DNA of 62,120 nt. It comes from Sphingobium lactosutens. GTDB taxonomy: Bacteria; Pseudomonadota; Alphaproteobacteria; Sphingomonadales; Sphingomonadaceae. The notes under the pieces are model-generated. The model made no database searches. It saw nothing but the letters and a program-made list of their open reading frames with translations, and had not been told where the DNA came from. Below are positions 8,641 to 16,330 of this stretch, one piece after another. Made by a program: the position numbers and the translations under genes. Every line of letters starts with the position of its first letter. The stretch's first letter is position 1. Where the stretch lies: the NCBI RefSeq assembly GCF_013393185.1, contig NZ_QJQX01000012.1, positions 1 to 62,120 on the forward strand. The letters run 5' to 3'.

Positions 8641-9162
8641 ATGCCGAACGAGCCGCCTTTGCCTGTCGGTTCCAGCCAAGCCCCGGCAAACCGGGCAGGG
8701 GCAGGGATCGATCCGGCGCTGGCGACGTCGCTGAAGGCGGTCGGGTCGGTGATGAGCGCAGCCAACGATCGCTGGTGGATCATCGCCAGCGCGGCGGTCG
8801 CCCTGCATGGCGCGGATGCCGGAAGGGTGGCCGATGTGGACGTGCTGCTGAGCGTCGATGACGCCTTGCGCATCCTGCCCGCCATTGGCGTGGAAGCTCG
8901 GCGGGATACAGGTAGCGAGTGCTTCCGATCCGACCTCTTCGGTACCTGGCGGGAAGCGCCGCTCCCGGTCGAGTTCATGGCCGGTTTTCGCTATCGCTCG
9001 ACGACGGGCTGGCGCGAGGTCCAGCCTGAAACCCGCTGCCCAGTTCAGGTCGATGGCGTGACGCTCTTCATTCCCAACCGGCTGGAACTCCAGCAACTGC
9101 TGGCCGGTTTCGGCCGTCCCAAGGACAGGGACCGGGGCCGCAGCCTCGCCGCGCTGGCGTGA
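8641..9162 (+). CDS. nucleotidyltransferase-fold protein
   Basis: A protein of 173 aa. Residues about 40-70 read WWIIASAAVALHG...VADVDVLLS, which matches the core of minimal nucleotidyltransferases (a helix with Ala-Leu-His-Gly, then the Asp-x-Asp strand). The rest resembles uncharacterised NTase-like proteins of sphingomonads. It starts three bases after the cvpA stop, so it is probably the last gene of a radA-cvpA unit. No HEPN or antitoxin partner is adjacent, so I do not call a toxin-antitoxin pair. The function is unknown. Confidence 0.65.
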   Translation: MPNEPPLPVGSSQAPANRAGAGIDPALATSLKAVGSVMSAANDRWWIIASAAVALHGADAGRVADVDVLLSVDDALRILPAIGVEARRDTGSECFRSDLFGTWREAPLPVEFMAGFRYRSTTGWREVQPETRCPVQVDGVTLFIPNRLELQQLLAGFGRPKDRDRGRSLAALA

Positions 9163-9181
9163 CAGCCCGGTCCTCGCAGCC

Positions 9182-10099
9182 CTACAGCCAACCCTTCTCC
9201 CGATAGGCCTCGGCCGTGGCCTTCAACCCTTCCTCGGTCGGCATTTGCGGCATCCACAGCCGCCTGGGCGGCTGCCTGCGCTGGGTGACGACCCAGTCGG
9301 GATGGCAGAAATAATCGACCCGGTCCGGCGTCAGCTTCGCCTTGCGTCCGCGCACCAGGCGATCTGTCCGCGCGGCGAGGCTCAGCAGCCACTCGGGCGT
9401 CGCCACCGTTTTCACGGTCCGTCCCACTGCCTGCCCGATCGCCGCGCCGAAATCCTTGTGATCCCAGCCATCGGGCGTTCCGTCGTCGACCTCGAAGGTG
9501 CGGGTCAGGCTATATTCCTTCTCCTGCGCCAGTGCCAGCAGCAGCCGCGCGAGATCGCCGACATGGATGACCGACAGCCGTCCGCCAGGCGGCAGCATCA
9601 TGATGCCGCGCTTGGCCATGCGGAACAGTTCCAGCATTTCCCGATCGCCCGGCCCGTAAATGGCCGGCGGCCGCACGATCGTCCAGTCGAGGCCGCTCGC
9701 CTTCACATGGCGTTCGGCCAGTTCCTTGGACCAGCCATAATGCGACAGCTGCGGTTCGCGCGCGGCGAGCGAGGACACATGCACCAGCCGCTTGATCCCG
9801 CGCCGGCGCATCGCGTCGATCACCGCCACCGTGCCGCGCGCATTGCCCGCCTCGAACCCCTCGCGGTCGGGCGCATTCACGACCCCGGCGATATGCACCA
9901 CCGCATCGGCATCGCGCACCAGCGTATCGAGCGCGGCCGCATCCTCCAGCGACCCCGGCACCCATTTCAGCTTCGCGCGCGGCGGTTGCGCCCGGCGGGT
10001 CAGCGCATTGACGCGCAGCCCTTCGCCCAGCGCCTGCTCCAGCACCTCGGCGCCGACGAAGCCCGTCGCGCCCGTCATGGCAATACGGAAAGGCGTCAC
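9182..10099 (-). CDS. NAD-dependent epimerase/dehydratase family (extended SDR)
   Basis: Extended short-chain dehydrogenase of 305 aa. The Rossmann motif TGATGFVG starts at residue 9 and the active-site pair is in YGWSK (YxxxK), followed by the IVRPPAIYGPGD block common in NDUFA9-like and UDP-sugar epimerase-like proteins. The substrate cannot be read from the sequence; NDUFA9-like proteins in alphaproteobacteria are often complex I associated or involved in quinone or lipid metabolism. Its start is three bases from the stop of proB, so it is the last gene of an obgE-proB unit. Confidence 0.82.
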   Translation of the reverse strand: MTPFRIAMTGATGFVGAEVLEQALGEGLRVNALTRRAQPPRAKLKWVPGSLEDAAALDTLVRDADAVVHIAGVVNAPDREGFEAGNARGTVAVIDAMRRRGIKRLVHVSSLAAREPQLSHYGWSKELAERHVKASGLDWTIVRPPAIYGPGDREMLELFRMAKRGIMMLPPGGRLSVIHVGDLARLLLALAQEKEYSLTRTFEVDDGTPDGWDHKDFGAAIGQAVGRTVKTVATPEWLLSLAARTDRLVRGRKAKLTPDRVDYFCHPDWVVTQRRQPPRRLWMPQMPTEEGLKATAEAYREKGWL

Positions 10100-10101
10100 G
10101 A

Positions 10102-11232
10102 TCAGACCATCGCCATATGATCGCGGTGGATCAAGACGGACCGCGGCATTTCGCCCAGCAGTGCGGCGATATCCTCGCTGCGGCGTCCGGCGATCTTCGC
10201 TGCCGCCTCGCTGTCATATTCGATCAGGCCGCGCGCGATCACCCGGCCGTCCTGCGCGACGATGTCGACCACGTCGCCGCGATCGAACACGCCCTCGACC
10301 TGCGCGACCCCGGCGGGCAGCAGGCTGTTGCCCTTGCCCAGCGCCTTTTCCGCGCCTGCATCGACGATGACCCGCCCGCGCGTCGTCAGCCGGCCCGCCA
10401 GCCAGCCCTTGCGCGCGCCTTTCCCTTGCGCGGCGAGGAAGATCGAGCCGCGCCCGCCATTGGCCCAGTGGGACAGAGGCGCATCCACCTTGCCCGAAAT
10501 GATGGCCAGATGCGCGCCTGCGCCGGTGGCGATGCGCGCCGCCTGGATTTTCGACACCATTCCGCCCGACCCCATGCCCGACGCGGAGCCGCCGTCGGCC
10601 ATCGCCGCGATCCGCGCGTCGATCGTCTCGATTGTCTCTATCAGCATGGCGCTGGCATCGGCGTGCGGGTTGGCGGTGTAAAGCCCGTCCACATCGGAAA
10701 GCAGCGCAACCGCGTCAGCCCGTGCCGCCTGTCCGATACGCGCCGCCAGCCGGTCATTGTCGCCGAAGCGGATCTCGGTCGTGGCCACGCTGTCATTCTC
10801 GTTGATGACCGGCACGACGTCCAGCGCCACCAGCCGCTCCAGCGTGGCCGATGCGTTCAGGTAGCGCCGCCTATTCTCCAGATCGTCCAGCGTCACCAGC
10901 ATCTGCGCGGCGGTGATGCCCTTTTCCGCGAGCAGGCTGGCCCAGCATTGCGACAGCGCGATCTGCCCGGTGGCCGCCGCCGCCTGCGCATCCTCAAGGC
11001 TGCCGCGACCGCCCTTGGACAGCTTCAGCCGCCGAGCGCCCAGCGCGATCGCGCCCGACGACACGATGATGACCTGCTGCCCTGCGGCCTTGCGTGTCGC
11101 AACGTCGTCGACCAGCGTGCGCAACCAGTCGACGCGCACCTGTCCCTCTGGATCGACCAGCAGGGCCGACCCGATCTTGATGACCAGGCGGCGAACAAGG
11201 GCAGGGGGGAAACCGGAGAGGGCGTTGGTCAC
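10102..11232 (-). CDS. proB: glutamate 5-kinase
   Basis: Catalyses the first step of proline synthesis, phosphorylating glutamate to glutamyl 5-phosphate. It has 376 aa, with an N-terminal amino acid kinase domain (VIKIGSALL near residue 17, SSGAIALG near 60, NENDSV near 145, GSGGMVSKIQAA near 222) and a C-terminal PUA domain (about 285-360) that takes part in feedback control by proline. It follows obgE on the same strand; the 97-base gap holds a palindromic repeat. The obgE-proB pairing is common in bacteria. Confidence 0.95.
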   Translation of the reverse strand: MTNALSGFPPALVRRLVIKIGSALLVDPEGQVRVDWLRTLVDDVATRKAAGQQVIIVSSGAIALGARRLKLSKGGRGSLEDAQAAAATGQIALSQCWASLLAEKGITAAQMLVTLDDLENRRRYLNASATLERLVALDVVPVINENDSVATTEIRFGDNDRLAARIGQAARADAVALLSDVDGLYTANPHADASAMLIETIETIDARIAAMADGGSASGMGSGGMVSKIQAARIATGAGAHLAIISGKVDAPLSHWANGGRGSIFLAAQGKGARKGWLAGRLTTRGRVIVDAGAEKALGKGNSLLPAGVAQVEGVFDRGDVVDIVAQDGRVIARGLIEYDSEAAAKIAGRRSEDIAALLGEMPRSVLIHRDHMAMV

Positions 11233-11244
11233 GGGATTGAATAT

Positions 11245-11312
11245 CCGTTCGCTTCGAGCGAAGTCGAGAAGCGGAGCGCGAAACGGTTCTCGACTTCGCT
11301 CGAACCGAACGG
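11245..11312. repeat. palindromic dispersed repeat, copy 1 (obgE-proB gap)
   Basis: Two arms in inverted orientation: CCGTTCGCTTCGAGCGAAGT-CGAGAAGCG (11245-11272) and CGGTTCTCGACTTCGCTCGA-ACCGAACGG (11284-11312). They pair almost completely around a short loop. Related copies are at 21511-21584, 29751-29814 and 47961-48035. All four are in gaps between genes read in the same direction, so this one may form a hairpin in the obgE-proB transcript. Confidence 0.9.
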
Positions 11313-11329
11313 GTTTGGGTTAGTCGCCG

Positions 11330-12427
11330 TCAGATCGGCGACCATGTGGCTTCCGCCTCATCGCCCCCCTCATCCTCTTCATCCTCGACGTCCTGATCCA
11401 GCATCGGCAGCACCGCGTCCATCAGCGCGCCCACGCCTTCGCCGGTCGCGCCGGAAATGATGAACACATCCTCCACGCCCGCTTCCTCGCGAAGCTGCGC
11501 GGCGATGTCTTCCATCAGGTCCTGCCCCAGCAGGTCGCCCTTGTTGAGCGCCACGATCTGCGGCTTGTCTTCCAGTCCGCCGCCATAGGCCGCCAGTTCG
11601 TCGGTCACGATACGGAAGGCGTCGACCGGATCGTCGCCGGTTGCGTCGATCAGGTGCAGCAGCACGCGGCAGCGCTCGATATGCCCCAGGAAGCGATCGC
11701 CGATGCCCGCGCCCTCGGCGGCGCCCTCGATCAGGCCGGGAATATCGGCCAGCACGAATTCGCGGTCGCGGTGCAGCACCACGCCCAGCTGCGGCTTGGT
11801 GGTGGTGAAGGCATAGGCGCCGACCTTCGCCTTGGTATTCGTCACCTGGTTGATCAGCGTCGACTTGCCCGCATTGGGCATGCCCACAAGGCCGACGTCG
11901 GCCAGCAGCTTCAGCCGCAGCCACACCCACATTTCCTGCCCCGGCCAGCCCGTGCCATGCTGGCGCGGCGCACGGTTGGTGCTAGTCTTGTAGGACAGGT
12001 TGCCCCGGCCGCCGTCACCGCCGCGCAAGAAGGTGACGCGCTGTCCGACCTCGGTGAAGTCGGCCAGGATCTCCTGATCCTCATAGTCGGGATAGCCGTC
12101 CTCATCCTCCGTGCCCTCGATGGGCTGGGGGTCGGACAATATCTGCGTGCCGACCGGCACCTTGACGATCAGGTCGTTGCCGCCCGCGCCATAACGGTTC
12201 TTGCCCATGCCGGGCTGGCCGCGCTGCGCCTTGAAATGCTGGGTGTAGCGGAAGTCGATGAGCGTGTTGAGGCCGGCCACGGCTTCGAAGATGATGTCGC
12301 CGCCCTTGCCGCCATTGCCGCCGTCCGGGCCGCCATATTCGACATATTTTTCACGGCGAAAGCTGACCGCGCCGGGGCCGCCCCAGCCGGACTTGATATA
12401 GATTTTGGCTTGATCGAGGAAATGCAT
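11330..12427 (-). CDS. obgE: GTPase ObgE/CgtA
   Basis: Essential GTPase that binds the 50S subunit and acts in ribosome assembly and the stress response. It has 365 aa. The glycine-rich Obg domain spans residues 1-175 (GGPDGGNGGKGG at 32-43), the G domain has G1 GMPNAGKS (182-189) and NKGD (G4), and there is an acidic C-terminal tail (EDEEDEGGDEAE). The Obg domain also carries an acidic insert, EGTEDEDGYPDYEDQE (104-119). The start at 12427 (MHFLDQAKIYIK) gives the family N-terminus; six extra upstream codons are open. Confidence 0.96.
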   Translation of the reverse strand: MHFLDQAKIYIKSGWGGPGAVSFRREKYVEYGGPDGGNGGKGGDIIFEAVAGLNTLIDFRYTQHFKAQRGQPGMGKNRYGAGGNDLIVKVPVGTQILSDPQPIEGTEDEDGYPDYEDQEILADFTEVGQRVTFLRGGDGGRGNLSYKTSTNRAPRQHGTGWPGQEMWVWLRLKLLADVGLVGMPNAGKSTLINQVTNTKAKVGAYAFTTTKPQLGVVLHRDREFVLADIPGLIEGAAEGAGIGDRFLGHIERCRVLLHLIDATGDDPVDAFRIVTDELAAYGGGLEDKPQIVALNKGDLLGQDLMEDIAAQLREEAGVEDVFIISGATGEGVGALMDAVLPMLDQDVEDEEDEGGDEAEATWSPI

Positions 12428-12517
12428 GGCGCGCCCATAGAGCATTCTGGAGGCGGCTGGAACCGCCGACGGCTCACAGAATGCGGAAAAGTAGAAATAG
12501 CGCGATTGGAGGCAAAG

Positions 12518-13135
12518 TTAAACCTTGGCCTGCGCCGCGATCGTTGCGGCCTCCTGCATCAAGGCGAAGGACAGGTTCCGGGTTGCGATTTCCCGCGCTT
12601 TTTCGCGCGGCAGGCCCAGCGCCCCGGCCATCGGCCCGCCCAGCTGCGAATCACCCAGCGCCAGCAACACCAGCATCAGTGTATTGTCGCGGATCAGCTC
12701 GCCCATATTGGGGGTAAGGGCGCTTGCCGCCAGCTTGTCGACCAGCCGGTGAATCGCGTCCACCACCGGATCGAGCGCATCCTCATTGCCCGACGCCAGC
12801 ATCCAGCTCGCCAATGCGCCGGCGCCTTCATGATCGAAAGCGTCGAATGTCATATCGACGATGATGCGCGGGCTGACCTCGCCGCGTCGCGCCGCGTTGA
12901 CGGCCTCGCCGATCTTGGCGGTGATCGTTTCGGCCAGATGGCCGGCCAGCGCCTTTTGCAGTCCCGCCGCAGATCCGAAATGATGAAGCAGATTGGCGTG
13001 CGTTCGCCCGACACGTCCCGCCACCGCCTTCAGCGTCACGGCCTGCGGCCCGGCCTCGATCAGCAGGTCGCGCGCCGCTTCCACCGCGACGAGGCGGCTT
13101 TCATCGGGGCGTAGGCGGGCGCGTCTAATCGACAT
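12518..13135 (-). CDS. TetR/AcrR family transcriptional regulator
   Basis: Repressor-type regulator of 205 aa. The N-terminal HTH is visible at about residues 35-60 (TLKAVAGRVGRTHANLLHHFG), where the usual Tyr-Tyr-His-Phe is Leu-Leu-His-His-Phe. The C-terminal ligand domain is helical and variable. No target gene is evident: obgE lies downstream on the same strand and a GNAT gene diverges on the other side with a 250-base gap (13136-13385) that probably holds the promoters; I see no clear palindromic operator there. Confidence 0.85.
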   Translation of the reverse strand: MSIRRARLRPDESRLVAVEAARDLLIEAGPQAVTLKAVAGRVGRTHANLLHHFGSAAGLQKALAGHLAETITAKIGEAVNAARRGEVSPRIIVDMTFDAFDHEGAGALASWMLASGNEDALDPVVDAIHRLVDKLAASALTPNMGELIRDNTLMLVLLALGDSQLGGPMAGALGLPREKAREIATRNLSFALMQEAATIAAQAKV

Positions 13136-13385
13136 AGGCGTCAGTAACTCATGTTTGCATCATTATAGGTAAGGGCGGCGCCCCCTGATCCCGGCGATCC
13201 CACCATCCTGCCGCGCAACCCTCGTTTCGCGCGAACCGCGCAATAGCGTGACATTGACTGAACAATGATCCGATCGCCACGGCTTTCTTCAATGCCCCGA
13301 TCGACCCGTTTCGCGATATGCGGATGCCTGCCTGCCTGCCGACCGGCCGCTTGACCGACGGGCGGCGCAGGTTTCTTATCCGTGC

Positions 13386-13910
13386 ATGACTCACGCGCCC
13401 ATATTGGAAACCATCCGCCTCATCCTGCGCCCGCATCGTGTGGAGGATTATGTCGCCTGTCGGAAATTATGGGGTGACGCCGATGTCGTGCGCCATATCG
13501 GCGGCCTGCCGCAGGATGCGCAGGCGGTGTGGTTCCGCCTGCTGCGCTATGGCGGCATGTGGCCGATGCTGGGCTATGGCATGTGGGTGATCGAGGAGCG
13601 CGACAGCGGCGCCTTCCTCGGCGAAGCCGGCCTCCTCAGCGCCGAGCGTGGCCTGCCCGAACTGGAGGGCGTGCCCGAAGCCGGCTGGGTGCTCGGCCCG
13701 GAGGCTTGGGGCAGGGGGATCGCCACCGAAGCGATGAAGGCGATATTGGAATGGGCCGATGCCCATCTCGACTCGCCGTCGCTCCGCTGCATCATCGACC
13801 CGGATAATCTGGCGTCGATCAAGGTGGCGGAGAAACTGGGCTTTGCGCCGCTCATCGATACGGAACTGGGCGGCAAGCCGACGCGGGTGTTCGACCGGCC
13901 GCGTTCCTGA
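13386..13910 (+). CDS. GNAT family N-acetyltransferase (RimJ/RimL type)
   Basis: Acetyltransferase of 174 aa. It starts with the RimJ/L-like ETIRLILRPHRVEDY and carries the acetyl-CoA motif A region GPEAWGRGIATEAM (about residues 106-119) followed by IIDPDNLASIKVAEKLGF, the typical motif B. The substrate may be an amino acid, a small molecule or a ribosomal protein N-terminus; it cannot be told from the sequence. It converges with a second GNAT gene; a strong hairpin lies between them at 13938-13965. Confidence 0.87.
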   Translation: MTHAPILETIRLILRPHRVEDYVACRKLWGDADVVRHIGGLPQDAQAVWFRLLRYGGMWPMLGYGMWVIEERDSGAFLGEAGLLSAERGLPELEGVPEAGWVLGPEAWGRGIATEAMKAILEWADAHLDSPSLRCIIDPDNLASIKVAEKLGFAPLIDTELGGKPTRVFDRPRS

Positions 13911-13937
13911 CATTGCCTGACATGGCCTGAAATAAGG

Positions 13938-13965
13938 CGTCATCCCCGCCCGCGCGGGGATGACG
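13938..13965. terminator. hairpin between convergent GNAT genes
   Basis: CGTCATCCCCG and CGGGGATGACG form an 11-base perfect stem with a six-base loop. It sits between two convergent genes (stops at 13910 and 13981) and can serve either strand. It lacks a long T-run, so it may equally be a REP-like palindrome. Confidence 0.6.
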
Positions 13966-13980
13966 ATCATGCCGCCTCTA

Positions 13981-14556
13981 TCAGGCCGCCATGGCCGGCA
14001 TGGCGTCTCCGTAGAGATCCATCGCCGGGTCGGGAGTCATTCGCCCGTCCTCGCCTTCCTCGAACAGCAGGCAGTCGACCAGCGCATCCCGGCCCAGGCT
14101 GTAACGCTGCTCGATCTGTCCCGTGAAGCGAAAGCCCAGCTTGCGCAAGACGTTCCCCGACGCGGCATTGTCGATGAAATGGTTGGCGCGGATGTCGCCG
14201 ACGCGGTTGGCCCGCGCCATCGCCAGCACGGCGCGGGCGGCCTCGGTCGCGAAGCCCAGCCCCCAATAGGGGCGGGCAATCCAGTAGCCCAGTTCCGGCA
14301 CGCCCTGCTCGTCCAGATGGATACCGCATCCGCCGACCAGGCGCGGCGCGCCCTGGGTGCGGGTGAAGGCCAGCAGGCGTGGCAGGCGCGGATGCTGGGG
14401 CAGCGCCAGAAAGGCTTCGGCGTCATCCAGGCCATAGGGGCTGGGCGCGCGCGCCAGGTTGCGCAGGACGGCGCCATCATTGATGGCCTGGGTCAGCGCC
14501 TGGGCGTCTTCCATCCAGCCGGGACGCAGCAGCAGGCGGGGGGTACGGGCGAACAT
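13981..14556 (-). CDS. GNAT family N-acetyltransferase
   Basis: Acetyltransferase of 191 aa, RimJ/L type, unlike the neighbouring 13386 gene in detail. Motifs are TPRLLLRPGW at the start, GYWIARPYWGLGFATEAARA (about residues 102-121) for acetyl-CoA binding, and NAASGNVLRKLGF. It lies downstream of rplU-rpmA on the same strand, separated from them by a terminator. In other alphaproteobacteria a GNAT gene also follows rplU-rpmA and precedes obgE, so this is probably the conserved member and the TetR and other GNAT gene are insertions. Confidence 0.87.
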   Translation of the reverse strand: MFARTPRLLLRPGWMEDAQALTQAINDGAVLRNLARAPSPYGLDDAEAFLALPQHPRLPRLLAFTRTQGAPRLVGGCGIHLDEQGVPELGYWIARPYWGLGFATEAARAVLAMARANRVGDIRANHFIDNAASGNVLRKLGFRFTGQIEQRYSLGRDALVDCLLFEEGEDGRMTPDPAMDLYGDAMPAMAA

Positions 14557-14705
14557 TCTCGTCTCCTCTTGTGCGCGCCGTTAACCGCCTTTCATGACGG
14601 CTTCGCGACGGTCTGTTCTGGAAGCTTTCCCCGCCCGCATGACGCGTGAGAAGCGGTTCAGTTCCAGGGGCTTGAGGGATTTTTGAGGGAGGATTCGCCC
14701 AACGG

Positions 14706-14745
14706 AAAAGGGGCGCTCCTCACATGGAAGGAGCGCCCCTTGTTC
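14706..14745 (-). terminator. rho-independent terminator after rpmA
   Basis: AAGGGGCGCTCC (14708-14719) pairs with GGAGCGCCCCTT (14730-14741) in a perfect 12-base stem. On the minus strand the stem is followed by TTTTCCG, a short U tract. It lies 82 bases past the rpmA stop and should end the rplU-rpmA transcript. Confidence 0.8.
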
Positions 14746-14826
14746 CCTCGGACAGGGTTTCGGACCAATGACCCGAACCCATGAGGATCGCCCCTATCGC
14801 AGGACGACCCTTCATCAAGTCGTCCG

Positions 14827-15096
14827 TTATTCCGCGGCTTCGGCCAGCGCGTCTACCGACACATATTTGCGGCCGAGCTTGCCGGTGTGGAACACCACCT
14901 TGCCTTCGCCGAGCGCGAAGAGGGTGTGATCCTTGCCCATGCCGACATTGCGGCCCGGGTACACGCGGGTGCCGCGCTGGCGAATGATGATGTTGCCGCC
15001 GATCACGTCCTGACCGCCGAACTTCTTCACGCCAAGGCGCTTCGACTCAGAATCGCGACCGTTGCGCGACGAACCGCCAGCTTTTTTATGTGCCAT
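14827..15096 (-). CDS. rpmA: 50S ribosomal protein L27
   Basis: L27 lies near the peptidyl transferase centre of the 50S subunit. It has 89 aa, the normal length. The family N-terminus [20 protein letters not shown] and the central [16 protein letters not shown] and GKDHTLFAL blocks are all present. It begins with MAHKKAGG directly, so no N-terminal cleavage peptide as in Firmicutes is present. It follows rplU by 27 bases. Confidence 0.98.
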   Translation of the reverse strand: MAHKKAGGSSRNGRDSESKRLGVKKFGGQDVIGGNIIIRQRGTRVYPGRNVGMGKDHTLFALGEGKVVFHTGKLGRKYVSVDALAEAAE

Positions 15097-15123
15097 GACC
15101 TAAACTCCTTATCTCAGCTGCGC

Positions 15124-15420
15124 TCAGGCGATCGACACGATCTTGAGGATCGTGTGGTTCTGGCGATGGCCGTTCTTGCGGCGGTAGTTGTGACGACGAC
15201 GCTTCTTGAAGACGATGACCTTCTCGCCCTTCGCCTGCGCGATGATTTCGGCTGCGACGGTCAGCTTTGCAGCGTCCTTCAGGTCGCCGCCTTCGCCGGC
15301 CAGCAGGACGTCGTCCAGCGTGACCTTGTCGCCGGCTTCGCCAGCCAGCTTTTCAACGACGATCTTATCTCCGGCGGCGACGCGATACTGCTTGCCGCCC
15401 GTGCGCACGATAGCGAACAT
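15124..15420 (-). CDS. rplU: 50S ribosomal protein L21
   Basis: Primary 23S rRNA-binding protein of the 50S subunit. It has 98 aa starting [18 protein letters not shown], with the conserved C-terminal [16 protein letters not shown]. The ATG at 15420 is chosen because it gives the family start; seven upstream codons are open but not family-like. It is first in the rplU-rpmA operon; a TTGACA-type promoter lies about 100 bases upstream. Confidence 0.98.
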   Translation of the reverse strand: MFAIVRTGGKQYRVAAGDKIVVEKLAGEAGDKVTLDDVLLAGEGGDLKDAAKLTVAAEIIAQAKGEKVIVFKKRRRHNYRRKNGHRQNHTILKIVSIA

Positions 15421-15498
15421 GGCTTGTCTCTTCTCGTTCAAATCTGCTTTACGCAGATCATCGAGGAGAAATCCTGTCGACCCGCGCGGGAATGTGGC

Positions 15499-15527
15499 CC
15501 GTTAGTGGAATGACTCGGCCCTGTCAA
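15499..15527 (-). promoter_or_regulatory. candidate promoter for rplU-rpmA
   Basis: On the minus strand TTGACA (15527-15522) is followed after 17 bases by TAACGG (15504-15499). The -35 box is perfect and the -10 box is weak but starts with TA as in many alphaproteobacterial promoters. It is about 80 bases upstream of the rplU ATG. Confidence 0.45.
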
Positions 15528-15577
15528 CTGATCGGGGCCAGTATCCGGACTGGTTTTCCGCGCTTTCTTTTCCTATC

Positions 15578-16003
15578 TTGGCCCGGACGAAGGGAATGGC
15601 GCGGCCTATGCAGCATATGGGAACAGAAAAGTGCAGGGAAAGGGCGGGCGTCAGCCGCGCCGCGATCCTTGCCGCTGTCTGGACCCTGATCGCCGTCACC
15701 CTCCTGTCGGCGCTCGCGCCGCTGGGGCCGCCCCTCAGCCGACTGAAGGGGTCGGCCTTCAACCCTGCGACCAGCGAAGTCGTGCTCAAGGCGCGCGCCC
15801 GCGTCATGACGCAGGTGGCCCAGCCCGTCCGGCCCGATGGCGACGGTCTGCCGCCGGTTGCGATCCTGTGCCTTGCCATGGCGTTGCTGCCTGGTCTCTG
15901 GCGCAGGCCCTCCATCCTTCCCGCCATTGGTGAGGCGAACGCGCCTGGCCGCCTGCACCTCATCCAGGCGCATCGCGCCAGAGCGCCGCCCGCCTTCTTC
16001 TGA
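15578..16003 (+). CDS. hypothetical membrane protein, 141 aa
   Basis: Predicted protein with two hydrophobic segments (about residues 27-50, AAILAAVWTLIAVTLLSALA, and 90-108, PPVAILCLAMALLPGLW). I do not recognise it. The start is uncertain: ATG at 15578, or an internal ATG (MQHMGTEK) 30 bases later. An antisense frame of similar length exists at 15502-15963 but is hydrophilic and Arg-rich, so the plus-strand reading is preferred. It precedes a 41-aa membrane peptide on the same strand. Confidence 0.45.
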   Translation: MARTKGMARPMQHMGTEKCRERAGVSRAAILAAVWTLIAVTLLSALAPLGPPLSRLKGSAFNPATSEVVLKARARVMTQVAQPVRPDGDGLPPVAILCLAMALLPGLWRRPSILPAIGEANAPGRLHLIQAHRARAPPAFF

Positions 16004-16056
16004 CGACCCGAACCCGCCCGTCATGCACGGGCTTTCGTCGGAAGAGGAGCTTTCTC

Positions 16057-16182
16057 ATGCCCCGCAAATCCCTGCGCCGCGGCCGTCGTCGTCCGCCCTG
16101 GTGGTTCATGCCCGTCGTCATGGCGGGCCTCGGCGCCGCCGCCGTGGCCCTGTCTGCGGCGATGATGACCATCGTCGAATAG
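16057..16182 (+). CDS. 41-aa single-span membrane peptide
   Basis: A very small gene: ATG at 16057 to TAG at 16182. The product has a strongly basic N-terminus (MPRKSLRRGRRRPPWW) followed by one hydrophobic segment (about residues 17-40), the layout of a small inner-membrane protein with its N-terminus inside. A good ribosome binding site, GAGGAG, lies seven bases upstream. No homologue is recognised. It sits 148 bases before the antiporter gene on the same strand. The RBS and amphipathic layout support it; length alone does not. Confidence 0.55.
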   Translation: MPRKSLRRGRRRPPWWFMPVVMAGLGAAAVALSAAMMTIVE

Positions 16183-16330
16183 AATCGGCGTTTCCCAACC
16201 GCCGTTCGTTTCGCACTTGCTGTTTTCCGACCCGATCGAAACGAACGGCATGGTTGGATGAACCCGGAAATGTTAGCTTTCCGCCGTGGCGTTTTCCCGC
16301 AGCGCCCGGCGACTGGATCGAAAGGCATTC

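Noticed and set aside
8641..9162. Toxin-antitoxin (HEPN/MNT or AbiEii) call for the nucleotidyltransferase-fold gene
   Set aside because: There is no partner gene next to it; the next gene is an SDR on the other strand.
15502..15963. 153-codon minus-strand ORF opposite the 141-aa membrane protein
   Set aside because: Arg/Ala-rich, no hydrophobic or domain signal; the plus frame has membrane segments.
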